Source: an uncultured beta proteobacterium
Lineage (GTDB): Bacteria; Pseudomonadota; Gammaproteobacteria; Burkholderiales; Burkholderiaceae_C
Direction of reading: 5' to 3'
Assembly: GCA_903945325.1 (NCBI GenBank)
Contig: CAJAVE010000394.1
Location: forward strand, 1 to 51,736
DNA: 51,736 bases
Each line of letters opens with the position of its first letter. Positions within the stretch are counted from its first letter, which is position 1. Positions 7,391 to 15,683 of the stretch are shown piece by piece. Below the pieces are notes generated by a model. The model made no database searches, was not told the origin of the DNA, and worked only from the letters and a program-made list of their open reading frames with translations. The position numbers and the translations under genes were made by a program.

Positions 7391-10300
7391 ATGAAAAAAG
7401 CCAATCTAGGGGGCGCCGTTTTGTGCGTCGCCCATGTCTGCGCACCGATGTACGTCGACGCAGCGCCTGCCACTTTGGATGCCAAAGTTGAGGCACTTCT
7501 GAAGCGCATGACCGTGCAGGAGAAGGTGGGACAGCTCAACCAGTATTCGGGCGAGTCACAGGCCACCGGGCCGGTTACCTTTAAAGGGGATCAGGAGAAA
7601 AGCATACGGGAAGGGCACGTTGGTTCACTGCTGAATGTGATCGGCGCCAACTCCACCCGCCAGTACCAGGAAGTGGCGATGCAGTCGCGGCTGAAGATTC
7701 CGTTGCTGTTTGGAATGGATGTGATCCATGGCTACAAGACCACATTCCCCATTCCCCTCGCAGAGGCCGCCAGCTGGGACTTGACGGCCATAGAACATGG
7801 CGCGCGCGTTGCGGCGATTGAGGCGGCTGCCAGTGGCATCCATTGGACTTTTGCTCCCATGGTCGATATCGCACGCGACCCGCGCTGGGGGCGCGTGATG
7901 GAGGGTGCTGGCGAGGATACCTACCTGGCGTCGAAGATTGCCTATGCACGCGTCAAAGGTTTCCAGGGCAAGCAATTGGGCGATCTTGACTCTGTCATGG
8001 CCACAGCCAAACACTTTGCCGCCTATGGTGCTGCAGTGGGTGGGCGCGACTACAACGCAGTGGACATGAGCGAGCGCATGCTGTGGGAGACCTACCTGCC
8101 GCCTTTCAAGGCCGCGCTGGATGCCGGTGCCGCTACCTTCATGAATTCATTCAACGATTTGAATGGCATACCGGCTACCGGCAGCGCCTATCTGCAGCGC
8201 GACATTCTCAAGGGCAAGTGGGGCTTTAGGGGCTTTGTGGTGTCCGATTGGGGGTCCATTGGCGAAATGGTGGCACACGGCTATGTGAAGGATAAATCGG
8301 CGGCAGCTCAGTCGGCCATCAAAGCCGGTAGCGACATGGACATGGAAAGCAACGCCTACCGCGACCACTTGCCAGCGCTGGTGGCAGGGAAAGAAGTTAC
8401 GGGTGAAGTGTTGGACGATGCAGTGCAGCGTGTGCTGCGCAAGAAGTTTGAGCTGGGGCTTTTCGATGATCCCTTCCGGTTCAGCAATACGGAGAGAGAG
8501 AAGGCGCTTGTGGGCCATGCAGCGCATCGCAAGGCTGCACGCGAGATGGCTGCCAAGAGCATTGTCCTGCTCAAGAATGACCACAAGCTGCTGCCCTTGT
8601 CCAGAGACGTCAAGACCATTGCCTTCATAGGGCCTATGGTCAAGGCCGTCAAGGACAACCACGGCTTCTGGTCCGTGAATCTGCCCGATGTTGACTACTC
8701 CAAATTCATCGTCACGCAATGGGATGGACTGAAAAACCACCTCCGCAAGGAAACCACTTTGCTGTACGCCAAGGGCAGCGAAATCGAGGGCGATGACCGA
8801 AGTGGCTTTGCTGAAGCCGTTCGCGTCGCCAGGCAGGCAGACGTGGTGGTGGTAAGTGTGGGCGAGCGCTGGGACATGAGCGGTGAGGCCAAGAGTCGCA
8901 GCAGCTTGCGTCTGCCCGGTGTGCAGGAGGAACTGATTCAGGCCTTGCAGGCAACAGGCAAGCCCGTGGTGGTTTTGATCAACGCGGGCCGTCCCCTGGT
9001 ATTCAACTGGATAGCAGACAACGTACCGGCCATTCTCTACACTTGGTGGCTGGGCAGCGAAGCGGGCAACGCCATCGCAGATGTCTTGCTGGGCGACTAC
9101 AACCCCGGCGCCAAATTGCCCATGAGTTTTCCGCGCAGCGAGGGGCAGATCCCCATTTATTACAACAAATTCAACACCGGTCGACCGGCTGCTGACGACA
9201 AGGCAGGCGGCTACGTCAGCGGCTATATCGATTTGCAGGGCAGCCCACGCTACCCGTTTGGCTTCGGGATGAGTTACACGGACTTTGCATTTAGCGACCT
9301 TCGCCTGGACAAGACCAGCATGCGCATCAACGAAACGATCACAGTGTCACTGACGTTGAAAAACACGGGCAAGGTGGCTGGTGAAGAGGTGGTGCAACTG
9401 TATCTGCATGATAAGGTGGCATCTGTTGTGCGGCCCGTTCTTGAGTTGAAGGATTTTCAGAAAATTCGGCTTGAAGCAGGTGAGTCGCGCCGTGTGACTT
9501 TTGCTGTGGACCGCGAAAAGCTGTCGTTCTTTAACGCGCATTTGAAATGGGATGCAGAGCCCGGTGCGTTCGAACTGATGGTGGGTGCGTCAGCTGCTGA
9601 CATCCGCTTGCGTGCGAATTTCGAGCTGCTGAAAGAGGAAACCCATTCCATGCTGCGTGCGCAGGGTACGCAATGGGTCCGCTCCGACGGCCGACCCATC
9701 GCGCTCAAGGGCGCAAACCTGGGCAACTGGCTGCTTCCGGAATTCTGGATGATGGGGTACCCCGATAACGCGGCAGTCAACGACCAGTGCACGTTGCAGG
9801 CGGTGCTGGACCAGCGGTTTGGATTTCAGGAACGCGAACGGCTCCTCAAGCTGTATCGCGATAACTGGATCACGGACCGCGATTGGGACTTGATTCCCCA
9901 GTTCGGCTTGAACATGGTGCGATTGCCATTCATCTGGAGCGCACTCGAGGACGAGAAGAACCCGCTTCACCTGCGTCCCGACGCCTGGCATTACCTGGAC
10001 AATGCGATTGCGCAGGCCAAGGCGCGTGGGCTCTATGTCATTCTCGATTTACACGGTGCTGTGGGGTCGCAGGGCAAAGAGCACCACAGTGGCTGCGCCA
10101 ACCAGAATCTGTATTGGACAACACCGGAGTATCAGCAGCGCACCGACTGGCTGTGGCGCCAGATTGCGGCACGCTACAGGGACAACCCGGTGGTTGCGGG
10201 GTACGGGCTACTCAACGAGCCCTGGGGCAGCACAGATGTGCAGTTGGCAGAGGTGAGCAGGAAGCTCTATGCGAGCATTCGGGAGATAGATACCCGCCAC

Positions 10301-10843
10301 ATCATCATCCTGCCGGATCATCCCAAGGGCATTGCAGCCTACGGCAAGCCCGCCGAACATGGCATGCACAACGTTGTCTTTGAAACCCACCCCTATCCCG
10401 GCCATTTCGGCTGGGGCAAGCCCGGTGCAGACGTGCACAAGAACTGGCTGCAATGCGTGCCTGCTGGTGGTGGTCTGTGTGCGTGGAAAGACCGCATGGC
10501 GGCACTTGACACCCCTTTGTTCATGGGTGAATTTCAGCCGTGGGCTGATCTGGATGCGGAACTGGGCGGGCAAATTACCCGTGCCAGCTTTGATGCATAT
10601 GCAAGTCAAAGTTGGGCCGCTGCGGTCTGGTCTTTCAAGGTTGTGAGTTTCAAGGGTGGGAAGCTCCAGTCGAATTGGGGTCTGGTGATGAACGATGAGG
10701 CGCACCCCTTGCCAGAACTTGATTTCGAAAGGGCCTCCCTGCACGACATCGAAGCCCGGTTCAAAAGCTTTGGCAGCGTCCCCTATCGAACCCGCACCGA
10801 AGTGATGAAATGGATGAAAAGCGATGCTGCGCCGCACCTTTGA
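7391..10843 (+). CDS. Secreted bifunctional GH3 beta-glucosidase - GH5 glucanase fusion
   Basis: 1150 residues from the ATG at 7391; a GTG at 7376 overlapping the ATPase stop would add five residues. A signal peptide covers ~1-26. Residues ~30-740 are a BglX-like GH3 enzyme: MTVQEKVGQLNQ, FGMDVIHGYKT, nucleophile Asp286 in VVSDWGS, the second alpha/beta domain, and a C-terminal fibronectin-III-like domain (~650-735). From residue 754 a complete GH5 catalytic domain follows, with GANLGNWLLPEFWM, VILDLHGAVGSQ, acid/base Glu943 in LLNEPWG and nucleophile Glu1047 in FMGEFQPW. The DLHGAVGSQ region resembles fungal exo-beta-1,3-glucanases of GH5_9. Family knowledge predicts release of glucose from beta-glucans outside the cytoplasm. 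Both active sites look intact. An internal ATG at 9650, preceded by GAAAGAGGAAA, marks the junction and suggests two formerly separate genes. Confidence 0.92.
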   Translation: MKKANLGGAVLCVAHVCAPMYVDAAPATLDAKVEALLKRMTVQEKVGQLNQYSGESQATGPVTFKGDQEKSIREGHVGSLLNVIGANSTRQYQEVAMQSRLKIPLLFGMDVIHGYKTTFPIPLAEAASWDLTAIEHGARVAAIEAAASGIHWTFAPMVDIARDPRWGRVMEGAGEDTYLASKIAYARVKGFQGKQLGDLDSVMATAKHFAAYGAAVGGRDYNAVDMSERMLWETYLPPFKAALDAGAATFMNSFNDLNGIPATGSAYLQRDILKGKWGFRGFVVSDWGSIGEMVAHGYVKDKSAAAQSAIKAGSDMDMESNAYRDHLPALVAGKEVTGEVLDDAVQRVLRKKFELGLFDDPFRFSNTEREKALVGHAAHRKAAREMAAKSIVLLKNDHKLLPLSRDVKTIAFIGPMVKAVKDNHGFWSVNLPDVDYSKFIVTQWDGLKNHLRKETTLLYAKGSEIEGDDRSGFAEAVRVARQADVVVVSVGERWDMSGEAKSRSSLRLPGVQEELIQALQATGKPVVVLINAGRPLVFNWIADNVPAILYTWWLGSEAGNAIADVLLGDYNPGAKLPMSFPRSEGQIPIYYNKFNTGRPAADDKAGGYVSGYIDLQGSPRYPFGFGMSYTDFAFSDLRLDKTSMRINETITVSLTLKNTGKVAGEEVVQLYLHDKVASVVRPVLELKDFQKIRLEAGESRRVTFAVDREKLSFFNAHLKWDAEPGAFELMVGASAADIRLRANFELLKEETHSMLRAQGTQWVRSDGRPIALKGANLGNWLLPEFWMMGYPDNAAVNDQCTLQAVLDQRFGFQERERLLKLYRDNWITDRDWDLIPQFGLNMVRLPFIWSALEDEKNPLHLRPDAWHYLDNAIAQAKARGLYVILDLHGAVGSQGKEHHSGCANQNLYWTTPEYQQRTDWLWRQIAARYRDNPVVAGYGLLNEPWGSTDVQLAEVSRKLYASIREIDTRHIIILPDHPKGIAAYGKPAEHGMHNVVFETHPYPGHFGWGKPGADVHKNWLQCVPAGGGLCAWKDRMAALDTPLFMGEFQPWADLDAELGGQITRASFDAYASQSWAAAVWSFKVVSFKGGKLQSNWGLVMNDEAHPLPELDFERASLHDIEARFKSFGSVPYRTRTEVMKWMKSDAAPHL

Positions 10844-10855
10844 TCTGGAGAAATA

Positions 10856-12496
10856 ATGCGCTACTGTTTCCTGACCGTACTCCACATCGGCTTACTGCTA
10901 TTGGGTCTTGCGGCCAACGGCGGTGAGTTGAAGCAGCAGACATTTCACTCGAACATTCTGGATAGGGAATACCGTTATCTTGTCTATCTTCCGGACGACT
11001 ATGCCGCCACGGATCAGCAGTTTCCCGTGCTGTATCTTTTGCATGGGGCTGGTGGCGACGAGAACGAGTGGTGGAAGGAAGGCGGCGTCAAAGACACGAT
11101 AGACGGCCTTGTCAGGCGCGGCGACATTCAGCCCATGGTGGTGGTCATGCCAGGGCAGCCGCAGGCGTGGTGGGTCGATGGTGCGGCCTCCAAGGCGGAA
11201 TCGGCCCTGCTAAAAGAATTGATGCCGCATGCCGAGTCCAGCTTTCGCGTACAACGCAATCCAGCGCAGCGTCTGATCGCCGGCATTTCTGCTGGCGGAT
11301 ATGGCGCATTGAACCTGGTGCTCAAACATCCGCAAGCGTTTGTGGCGGCTGCCTTGTTGAGCCCTGCGATTTACGATCCCTTGCCACCTGAACATTCTGC
11401 TGCCCAGACGCAGCCGCCATTTCAAACGGCCGGCCGATTCGATCCACAGAAGTGGCAGGCGCAGCACTACACCCGGTTTATCGATGCCTACAAGCAATCC
11501 GCGGGCATCGTGCCGCTCTACATTGAATCGGCGGATCACGACAGTCTGGGTATTGCGCTGCAGTCCAGTATGCTGTTTGAGAAGTTGCGCCTGCACCAAC
11601 CGGACGCCATCGCATTGACGGTGGGCGAAGGTGGACATGATTGGGGGTTTTGGCGCGGCGCGTTCCCCAGAGCGTTGGAGTTCCTGAGTGCCAGGCTGCG
11701 ACCGGCGTCGCAGAAGCAATCCATCCGCGCGATGAGCTACAACATTCGCTGTGGTTACTGCGAAAGCGAAAGTGATGTCAACCACTGGAGCCGACGAAAA
11801 TTCCTGGTGGCAGACGTTATCCGGAGATCAAGGGCAGATGTGGTGGGGCTGCAGGAAGTGGAACTGTTCCAAGCCAGGAGCCTGGCGGCGCTTTTGGGCG
11901 AATTCGATTGGGTGGGCGTTGGACGTGACGACGGCGCCGAGAAAGGTGAAATGAATGCGGTGTTCGTGCGCCGGTCTGCCTTTTCGATCAACTCCCACAA
12001 GACGTTGTGGTTGTCTGATACGCCACAGCATGTGTCGCGCGGCTGGGATGCGGCGCTGAATCGGACCGTGACTGTCGTCAGTCTGAAGAGTAAAAGCACG
12101 GGCAAGGACTTGGACTTTCTCAATACCCACTTTGATCATATGGGCGTGCGCGCCCGTCAAGAAAGTGCAGCGTTGATTTCGAGAGTTGTCGCTGGGCTCG
12201 GTGACAAATCTCCAATCATTCTGGTTGGAGATCTCAATGCATTGCCGAACTTCCCAGGCTATGAATCGCTGTCTCGTGGGATGCGTGACGCAGCAACAGT
12301 AACACTCACCCCGGCCACGGGCGGAGAAATGACCTTCAATGGTTTTGGTCTGGACCTTCAGCCTGGCAACAAAATCGATTACCTGTTTGTCAGCCCCAAC
12401 CAGGAGGTGAAATCGCACAAGGTTGTCACCGATTTGTATGACGGTCTGTACCCCTCAGACCACTTTCCTGTGGTGATCGAGGTGACATTACATTAA
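10856..12496 (+). CDS. Secreted esterase (CE1-like) - endonuclease/exonuclease/phosphatase fusion
   Basis: 546 residues, starting 12 bases after the GH3-GH5 stop with TCTGGAG as ribosome binding site. An N-terminal hydrophobic stretch (~1-22) looks like a signal peptide. Residues ~25-280 form an esterase-D / carbohydrate-esterase-like alpha/beta hydrolase: FPVLYLLHGAGGDENEW, nucleophile Ser145 in GISAGGYGA, and late His in EGGHDWGFW. Residues ~290-546 are a full EEP domain: MSYNIR, VGLQEVE, NTHFDH, GDLNALP, KIDYLFV and SDHFPV, the metal and catalytic motifs of DNase I-like phosphodiesterases. The combination suggests removal of acyl groups and cleavage of a phosphoester on one extracellular substrate, but the substrate is unknown. 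Placement directly after the glycosidase implies one transcript. Confidence 0.88.
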   Translation: MRYCFLTVLHIGLLLLGLAANGGELKQQTFHSNILDREYRYLVYLPDDYAATDQQFPVLYLLHGAGGDENEWWKEGGVKDTIDGLVRRGDIQPMVVVMPGQPQAWWVDGAASKAESALLKELMPHAESSFRVQRNPAQRLIAGISAGGYGALNLVLKHPQAFVAAALLSPAIYDPLPPEHSAAQTQPPFQTAGRFDPQKWQAQHYTRFIDAYKQSAGIVPLYIESADHDSLGIALQSSMLFEKLRLHQPDAIALTVGEGGHDWGFWRGAFPRALEFLSARLRPASQKQSIRAMSYNIRCGYCESESDVNHWSRRKFLVADVIRRSRADVVGLQEVELFQARSLAALLGEFDWVGVGRDDGAEKGEMNAVFVRRSAFSINSHKTLWLSDTPQHVSRGWDAALNRTVTVVSLKSKSTGKDLDFLNTHFDHMGVRARQESAALISRVVAGLGDKSPIILVGDLNALPNFPGYESLSRGMRDAATVTLTPATGGEMTFNGFGLDLQPGNKIDYLFVSPNQEVKSHKVVTDLYDGLYPSDHFPVVIEVTLH

Positions 12497-12498
12497 TT

Positions 12499-12572
12499 TG
12501 GAGCGGGTGATGGGAATCGAACCCACGTTATTTGCTTGGGAAGCAAGAGTCCTACCATTGAACGACACCCGC
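12499..12572 (-). tRNA. tRNA-Gly (anticodon CCC)
   Basis: The minus strand folds into a cloverleaf of 74 bases with CCA encoded. The acceptor GCGGGTG pairs with CACCCGC, the D arm is GTTC/GGAC, the anticodon loop is TTCCCAA, and the T arm is GTGGG-TTCGATT-CCCAT. The layout follows E. coli glyU. The 27:43 pair at the top of the anticodon stem is a C-A mismatch; other stems pair fully, allowing G-T. The 3' end is two bases from the convergent esterase stop. Confidence 0.95.
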
Positions 12573-12582
12573 ACAGACCGGT

Positions 12583-12610
12583 ATTTTACTTTTGAATATC
12601 CCCAATGCAA
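12583..12610 (-). promoter_or_regulatory. Likely sigma-70 promoter of tRNA-Gly
   Basis: On the minus strand TTGCAT (12605-12610) and TAAAAT (12583-12588) are separated by 16 bases, and the mature tRNA begins ten bases after the -10 box. The promoter overlaps the last codons of gabD, which is transcribed in the same direction. Confidence 0.55.
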
Positions 12611-14091
12611 AGGTACTTGATCTCCACATAGTCATCCATGCCGAAGTGCGAGCCCTCGCGGCCCAGGCCGGACTGCTTGACGCCGCCAAACGGCACGTGC
12701 TCGGTCGCCAGGATGCCGACGTTGATGCCCACCATGCCGTACTCCAGTGCTTCAGCCACGCGGTAGATGCGGCCGATGTCGCGGCTGTAAAAGTAGCTGG
12801 CCAGGCCGAACTCGGTGGCGTTGGCCGCGTCAATGGCTTGTTGCTCGGTGCTGAACTTGAACACCGGGGCAAACGGGCCAAAGGTTTCCTCGCGGGCGCA
12901 CAGCATGTCAGCTGACGCATCGGCCACCACGGTGGGTTCGAAGAACTGGCCCGAGCCCATGGCGGTGAGTCGCTTGCCGCCCACCAGCACGCGGCCGCCC
13001 TTGGCCTTGGCGTCATCCACATGGCGCTGCACCTTTTCCAGCGCGGCTTCCTCGATCAGCGGGCCCTGGTTGACGCCATCCTCGAAGCCGTTGCCGACTT
13101 TGGCGGTACGCACTTTGGCGGCGAACTTCTCGATAAACTGGTCGTAGACACCGGCCTGCACATAGAAGCGGTTGGTGCACACGCAGGTCTGGCCGGCGTT
13201 GCGGTATTTGCTTGCGAAGGCGCCTTCAACAGCGGAGTCGATGTCGGCATCGTCAAACACGATGAAGGGCGCATTGCCGCCCAGTTCCAGCGACAGCTTC
13301 TTGACCGTAGGCGCGCTTTGCGCCATCAAAATGCGGCCCACTTCGGTGGAGCCGGTGAAGCTGATGTGGCGCACCACGCTGCTTTCGCACAGCACCTTGC
13401 CAATGGCAATCGAATTGGCGCTGTCGGCGCTGAGCATATTCAGCACACCGGCGGGGATACCGGCGCGCACGGCCAACTCGGCGGCGGCCAGGGCGGTCAG
13501 CGGTGTCAGCTCGGCGGGCTTGATGATGACCGTGCAGCCGGCCGCCAGCGCAGGTGCCACCTTGCGCGTGATCATGGCCAGCGGGAAGTTCCAGGGCGTA
13601 ATCGCCGCACACACGCCGATGGGCTGCTTCATCACCATCAGGCGGCGGTTGTTGTCGAACTGGGGCAGGGTCTCGCCGTTGACGCGCTTGGCCTCTTCGG
13701 CAAACCATTCGACAAAGCTGGCACCATAGGCGACTTCGCCCTTGGCCTCGGCAAAGGGCTTGCCTTGCTCGGCGGTCATCAGGCGACCCAGGTCGTCCTG
13801 ATTCGCCATCAGCAGGTCGAACCACTTGCGCAGGATGATGCTGCGCTCCTTGGCGGTCTTGCTGCGCCAGGCCGGCCAGGCGGCGTTGGCGGCAGCTATT
13901 GCCGCCTCGGCGTCAGCGGCACCCAGATTGGCTACGTCGGCCAGCTTGCTCCCGGTGGCGGGGTCCAGCACGTCAAAGCGGCTGGGAGCTGAGCCCCCTG
14001 CGGCAGGCGCTTTGACCCATTGGCCGTTGATGAAACCGTCGGTCTTCAGCAGGCTGGGGTCCTTGAGCAGGGAGAAAGGCAATGCAGACAT
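12586..14091 (-). CDS. gabD: NAD(P)-dependent succinate-semialdehyde dehydrogenase
   Basis: 501 residues from the ATG at 14091, chosen because GGAGC lies five bases upstream; a start at 14115 would add eight residues. It is a GabD-type aldehyde dehydrogenase: VLDPATGSKLADV, ITPWNFPLAMITRKVAPALAAG, SFTGSTEVG, general-base Glu in LELGGNAPFIVF, catalytic Cys in NAGQTCVCTNR and PFGGVKQSGLGREG. It oxidises succinate semialdehyde to succinate for the TCA cycle. It lies downstream of a ureohydrolase on the same strand, which suggests the last step of 4-guanidinobutyrate/GABA breakdown; no GABA transaminase is in the window. A copy of the dispersed repeat fills most of the gap to the upstream gene. 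Confidence 0.92.
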   Translation of the reverse strand: MSALPFSLLKDPSLLKTDGFINGQWVKAPAAGGSAPSRFDVLDPATGSKLADVANLGAADAEAAIAAANAAWPAWRSKTAKERSIILRKWFDLLMANQDDLGRLMTAEQGKPFAEAKGEVAYGASFVEWFAEEAKRVNGETLPQFDNNRRLMVMKQPIGVCAAITPWNFPLAMITRKVAPALAAGCTVIIKPAELTPLTALAAAELAVRAGIPAGVLNMLSADSANSIAIGKVLCESSVVRHISFTGSTEVGRILMAQSAPTVKKLSLELGGNAPFIVFDDADIDSAVEGAFASKYRNAGQTCVCTNRFYVQAGVYDQFIEKFAAKVRTAKVGNGFEDGVNQGPLIEEAALEKVQRHVDDAKAKGGRVLVGGKRLTAMGSGQFFEPTVVADASADMLCAREETFGPFAPVFKFSTEQQAIDAANATEFGLASYFYSRDIGRIYRVAEALEYGMVGINVGILATEHVPFGGVKQSGLGREGSHFGMDDYVEIKYLCIGDIQK

Positions 14092-14114
14092 GAATGCTCC
14101 TAAATTTGTAAACA

Positions 14115-14169
14115 AAATCGGTCTCTAGCCCTCGTAAAACATAGGCTATGTAGCTACCAAAACGATAGC
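14115..14169 (-). repeat. Dispersed ~54-bp repeat, copy 2 (diverged)
   Basis: On the minus strand this reads GCTATCGTTTTGGTAGCTAC, then a diverged middle, then GAGGGCTAGAGACCGATTT. Both ends match the consensus; the central TTGCGCAATATCC part has mutated. It lies between the ureohydrolase stop and the gabD start in the same orientation as the genes. Confidence 0.7.
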
Positions 14170-14183
14170 GAACTTCAAACGAA

Positions 14184-15059
14184 TCAGCGGATGGGCACCC
14201 CGGGCAGGATGCACAACATTTCAAACAGCAGGTTGGCGCCCAGCAGCGCGGTGTTGCCCGATGGGTCATACGGTGGCGAAACCTCCACCAGATCAGCACC
14301 CCCGATGTTAAGCCCGCGGCAGCCGCGCACGTTCTCCAGCGCCTGCGGCACCGTCAGGCCTCCAATCTCGGGTGTTCCGGTGCCTGCGGCATAGGCGGGA
14401 TCGATGCCGTCGATGTCGAAACTCAGATAACACGGCGTGTCACCAAGGTGTCTGCGCACGCGCTCCATCAGCGGCGCCAGCGACTGGTACCAGACCTCGT
14501 GCGCCGGGACCACGGTGAAGCCTTGCTGGCGTGGCCAGTCAAAGTCGTCGGCGGCGTAGCCGGTGCCGCGCGCAATGCTTTCACCAAACATGTCTTCGTT
14601 GACATCGGCATGGGCATCCACATGGACTAGCGCTAACGGGCCGTGCCTGGCGGCAACAGCGCGCAGGATGGGCAAGGTGATGGTGTGGTCGCCGCCCAGG
14701 GTCAACGGAATACAGTCGCTGGCCAGCACTTGCGCATAGAAGTCGGTGATGATGGGCAGCGATTTGGCCAGCGTGTAGGTGTTGATAGGCACGTCGCCCA
14801 GATCGGCCACTTGCAGGGCGTCAAGCGGTGCCGCGCCGGTGGCCATGTTGTAGGGGCGCAGTAGGCAGGACTCGGCGCGGATCTGGCGTGGGCCAAAGCG
14901 CGCGCCAGGCCGGTGCGAGGTGCCGGTGTCCAGCGGAACACCAATGAAGGCGGCATTGAGGCCCTGTGCGGAACTGACAACCGGCAGGCGCATCATGCTG
15001 GCGATGCCGCCAAAGCGCGGCATGGTGTTGCCCGACAGGGGCTGGTTCTTGACCGGCAT
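14184..15059 (-). CDS. speB: Ureohydrolase (guanidinobutyrase/agmatinase family) with an internal deletion
   Basis: 291 residues. The arginase/agmatinase fold is clear: FIGVPLDTGTSHRPGARFGPRQIR, metal motif GGDHT, DAHADVNED and SFDIDGIDPAYAAGTGTPEIGG. The IGG and ADDFDW wording is closest to guanidinobutyrase (urea + GABA from 4-guanidinobutyrate), fitting the gabD neighbour. Oddity: at residues 160-168 the sequence jumps from GESIA straight to RGTGYAADDF. Relatives of ~316-320 residues carry about 27 more residues here, including the HGTPFRR motif whose His corresponds to the catalytic His of arginase. The frame is kept, but activity is doubtful. The gene follows a decayed permease gene on the same strand. 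Confidence 0.85.
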   Translation of the reverse strand: MPVKNQPLSGNTMPRFGGIASMMRLPVVSSAQGLNAAFIGVPLDTGTSHRPGARFGPRQIRAESCLLRPYNMATGAAPLDALQVADLGDVPINTYTLAKSLPIITDFYAQVLASDCIPLTLGGDHTITLPILRAVAARHGPLALVHVDAHADVNEDMFGESIARGTGYAADDFDWPRQQGFTVVPAHEVWYQSLAPLMERVRRHLGDTPCYLSFDIDGIDPAYAAGTGTPEIGGLTVPQALENVRGCRGLNIGGADLVEVSPPYDPSGNTALLGANLLFEMLCILPGVPIR

Positions 15060-15076
15060 GCGGATTTCTTATGGCT

Positions 15077-15372
15077 TTAGCGGTGGCGCCCGCGCAGCCA
15101 CTCCAGGCCCAGCATGAGTGCCGTGGTGAAGAGGATCAGCAGGGTGGCGACTGCGGCAATCGTCGGCGAGATGTTTTCGCGGATGCCGGTGAACATCTGG
15201 CGTGGCAGCGTGACCTGCGTGGGCCCAGCGATGAACAGCGTCACCACCACTTCGTCAAACGAGGTGGCAAAGGCAAACAGCGCGCCCGAAATGACGCCCG
15301 CACCAGGTTGTGGTTAAAGCCCTGCAGCGTGGCCAGCACAAAGGGCGCGCCCAGCGCGGCATGCGCATTGCG
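15077..15372 (-). pseudogene. Remnant of a PotC/YdcV-type polyamine ABC permease
   Basis: On the minus strand the C-terminal piece reads GVISGALFAFATSFDEV, TLPRQMFTGIRENISPTIAA and ends LEWLRGRHR with a stop at 15077. This is the typical end of spermidine/putrescine-type permeases. An upstream fragment, ALGAPFVLATLQGFNHNLVRA, belongs to the same family but is in another frame. About 20 residues expected between them (the EAA-loop part) are missing at a GC-rich junction near 15295-15301. The 5' half of the gene is absent. It stops 17 bases before the ureohydrolase, so it was probably the upstream cistron of that operon. Confidence 0.8.
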
Positions 15373-15387
15373 GTCCGATGACGGTTT

Positions 15388-15404
15388 TGGTAAGATTCTT
15401 ACCA
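15388..15404. promoter_or_regulatory. Palindromic operator of the toxin-antitoxin operon
   Basis: TGGTAAGA and TCTTACCA are exact complements around a single T. A further half-site, GTAAGA, follows at 15411. It lies 23 bases before the antitoxin start, where AbrB/MazE-type antitoxins commonly bind to repress their own operon. Confidence 0.6.
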
Positions 15405-15427
15405 TCTTCAGTAAGAAAGTAGCCGCC

Positions 15428-15667
15428 ATGAAAATCACCAGCAAAGGCCAGGTCACCATTCCGCAAGCCGTGCGTGAGCAGGCGGGCTTGCTGCCCTATA
15501 GCGAGGTCGAATTTGAGGTGCGCGCCAATGGCGACGTGGTCATCCGCGCGGTCGCCACGCCCCAGGACAGCGTTCGGCAACGGTTTGCGAGGGTGCGCGG
15601 CACGGCCAACGCCAGCCAGTTCAAGGACATGGGAACAGACGAGTTCATGGCCTTTCTGCGTGGATGA
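15428..15667 (+). CDS. AbrB/MazE-family antitoxin
   Basis: 79 residues from the ATG at 15428. The open frame extends far upstream, but that part overlaps the permease remnant and has no protein character. The N-terminus MKITSKGQVTIPQAVREQAG is the swapped-hairpin AbrB DNA-binding domain (SpoVT/AbrB type, ~1-45). The C-terminal tail (FKDMGTDEFMAFLRG) resembles toxin-binding tails of this family, which neutralise VapC toxins. A 17-base palindrome upstream is the likely operator, and the PIN-domain gene starts 16 bases downstream. Confidence 0.9.
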   Translation: MKITSKGQVTIPQAVREQAGLLPYSEVEFEVRANGDVVIRAVATPQDSVRQRFARVRGTANASQFKDMGTDEFMAFLRG

Positions 15668-15683
15668 TCGCGCTTGATCACGG

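Noticed and set aside
13021..13992. Long open frame antisense to gabD (323 residues)
   Set aside because: Low-complexity Gly/His/Ala composition and no family features; it mirrors codon bias of the real gene on the other strand.
15071..15427. Upstream extension of the AbrB antitoxin (119 extra residues)
   Set aside because: It runs over the permease remnant on the other strand and the operator palindrome; the AbrB domain begins exactly at the ATG at 15428.
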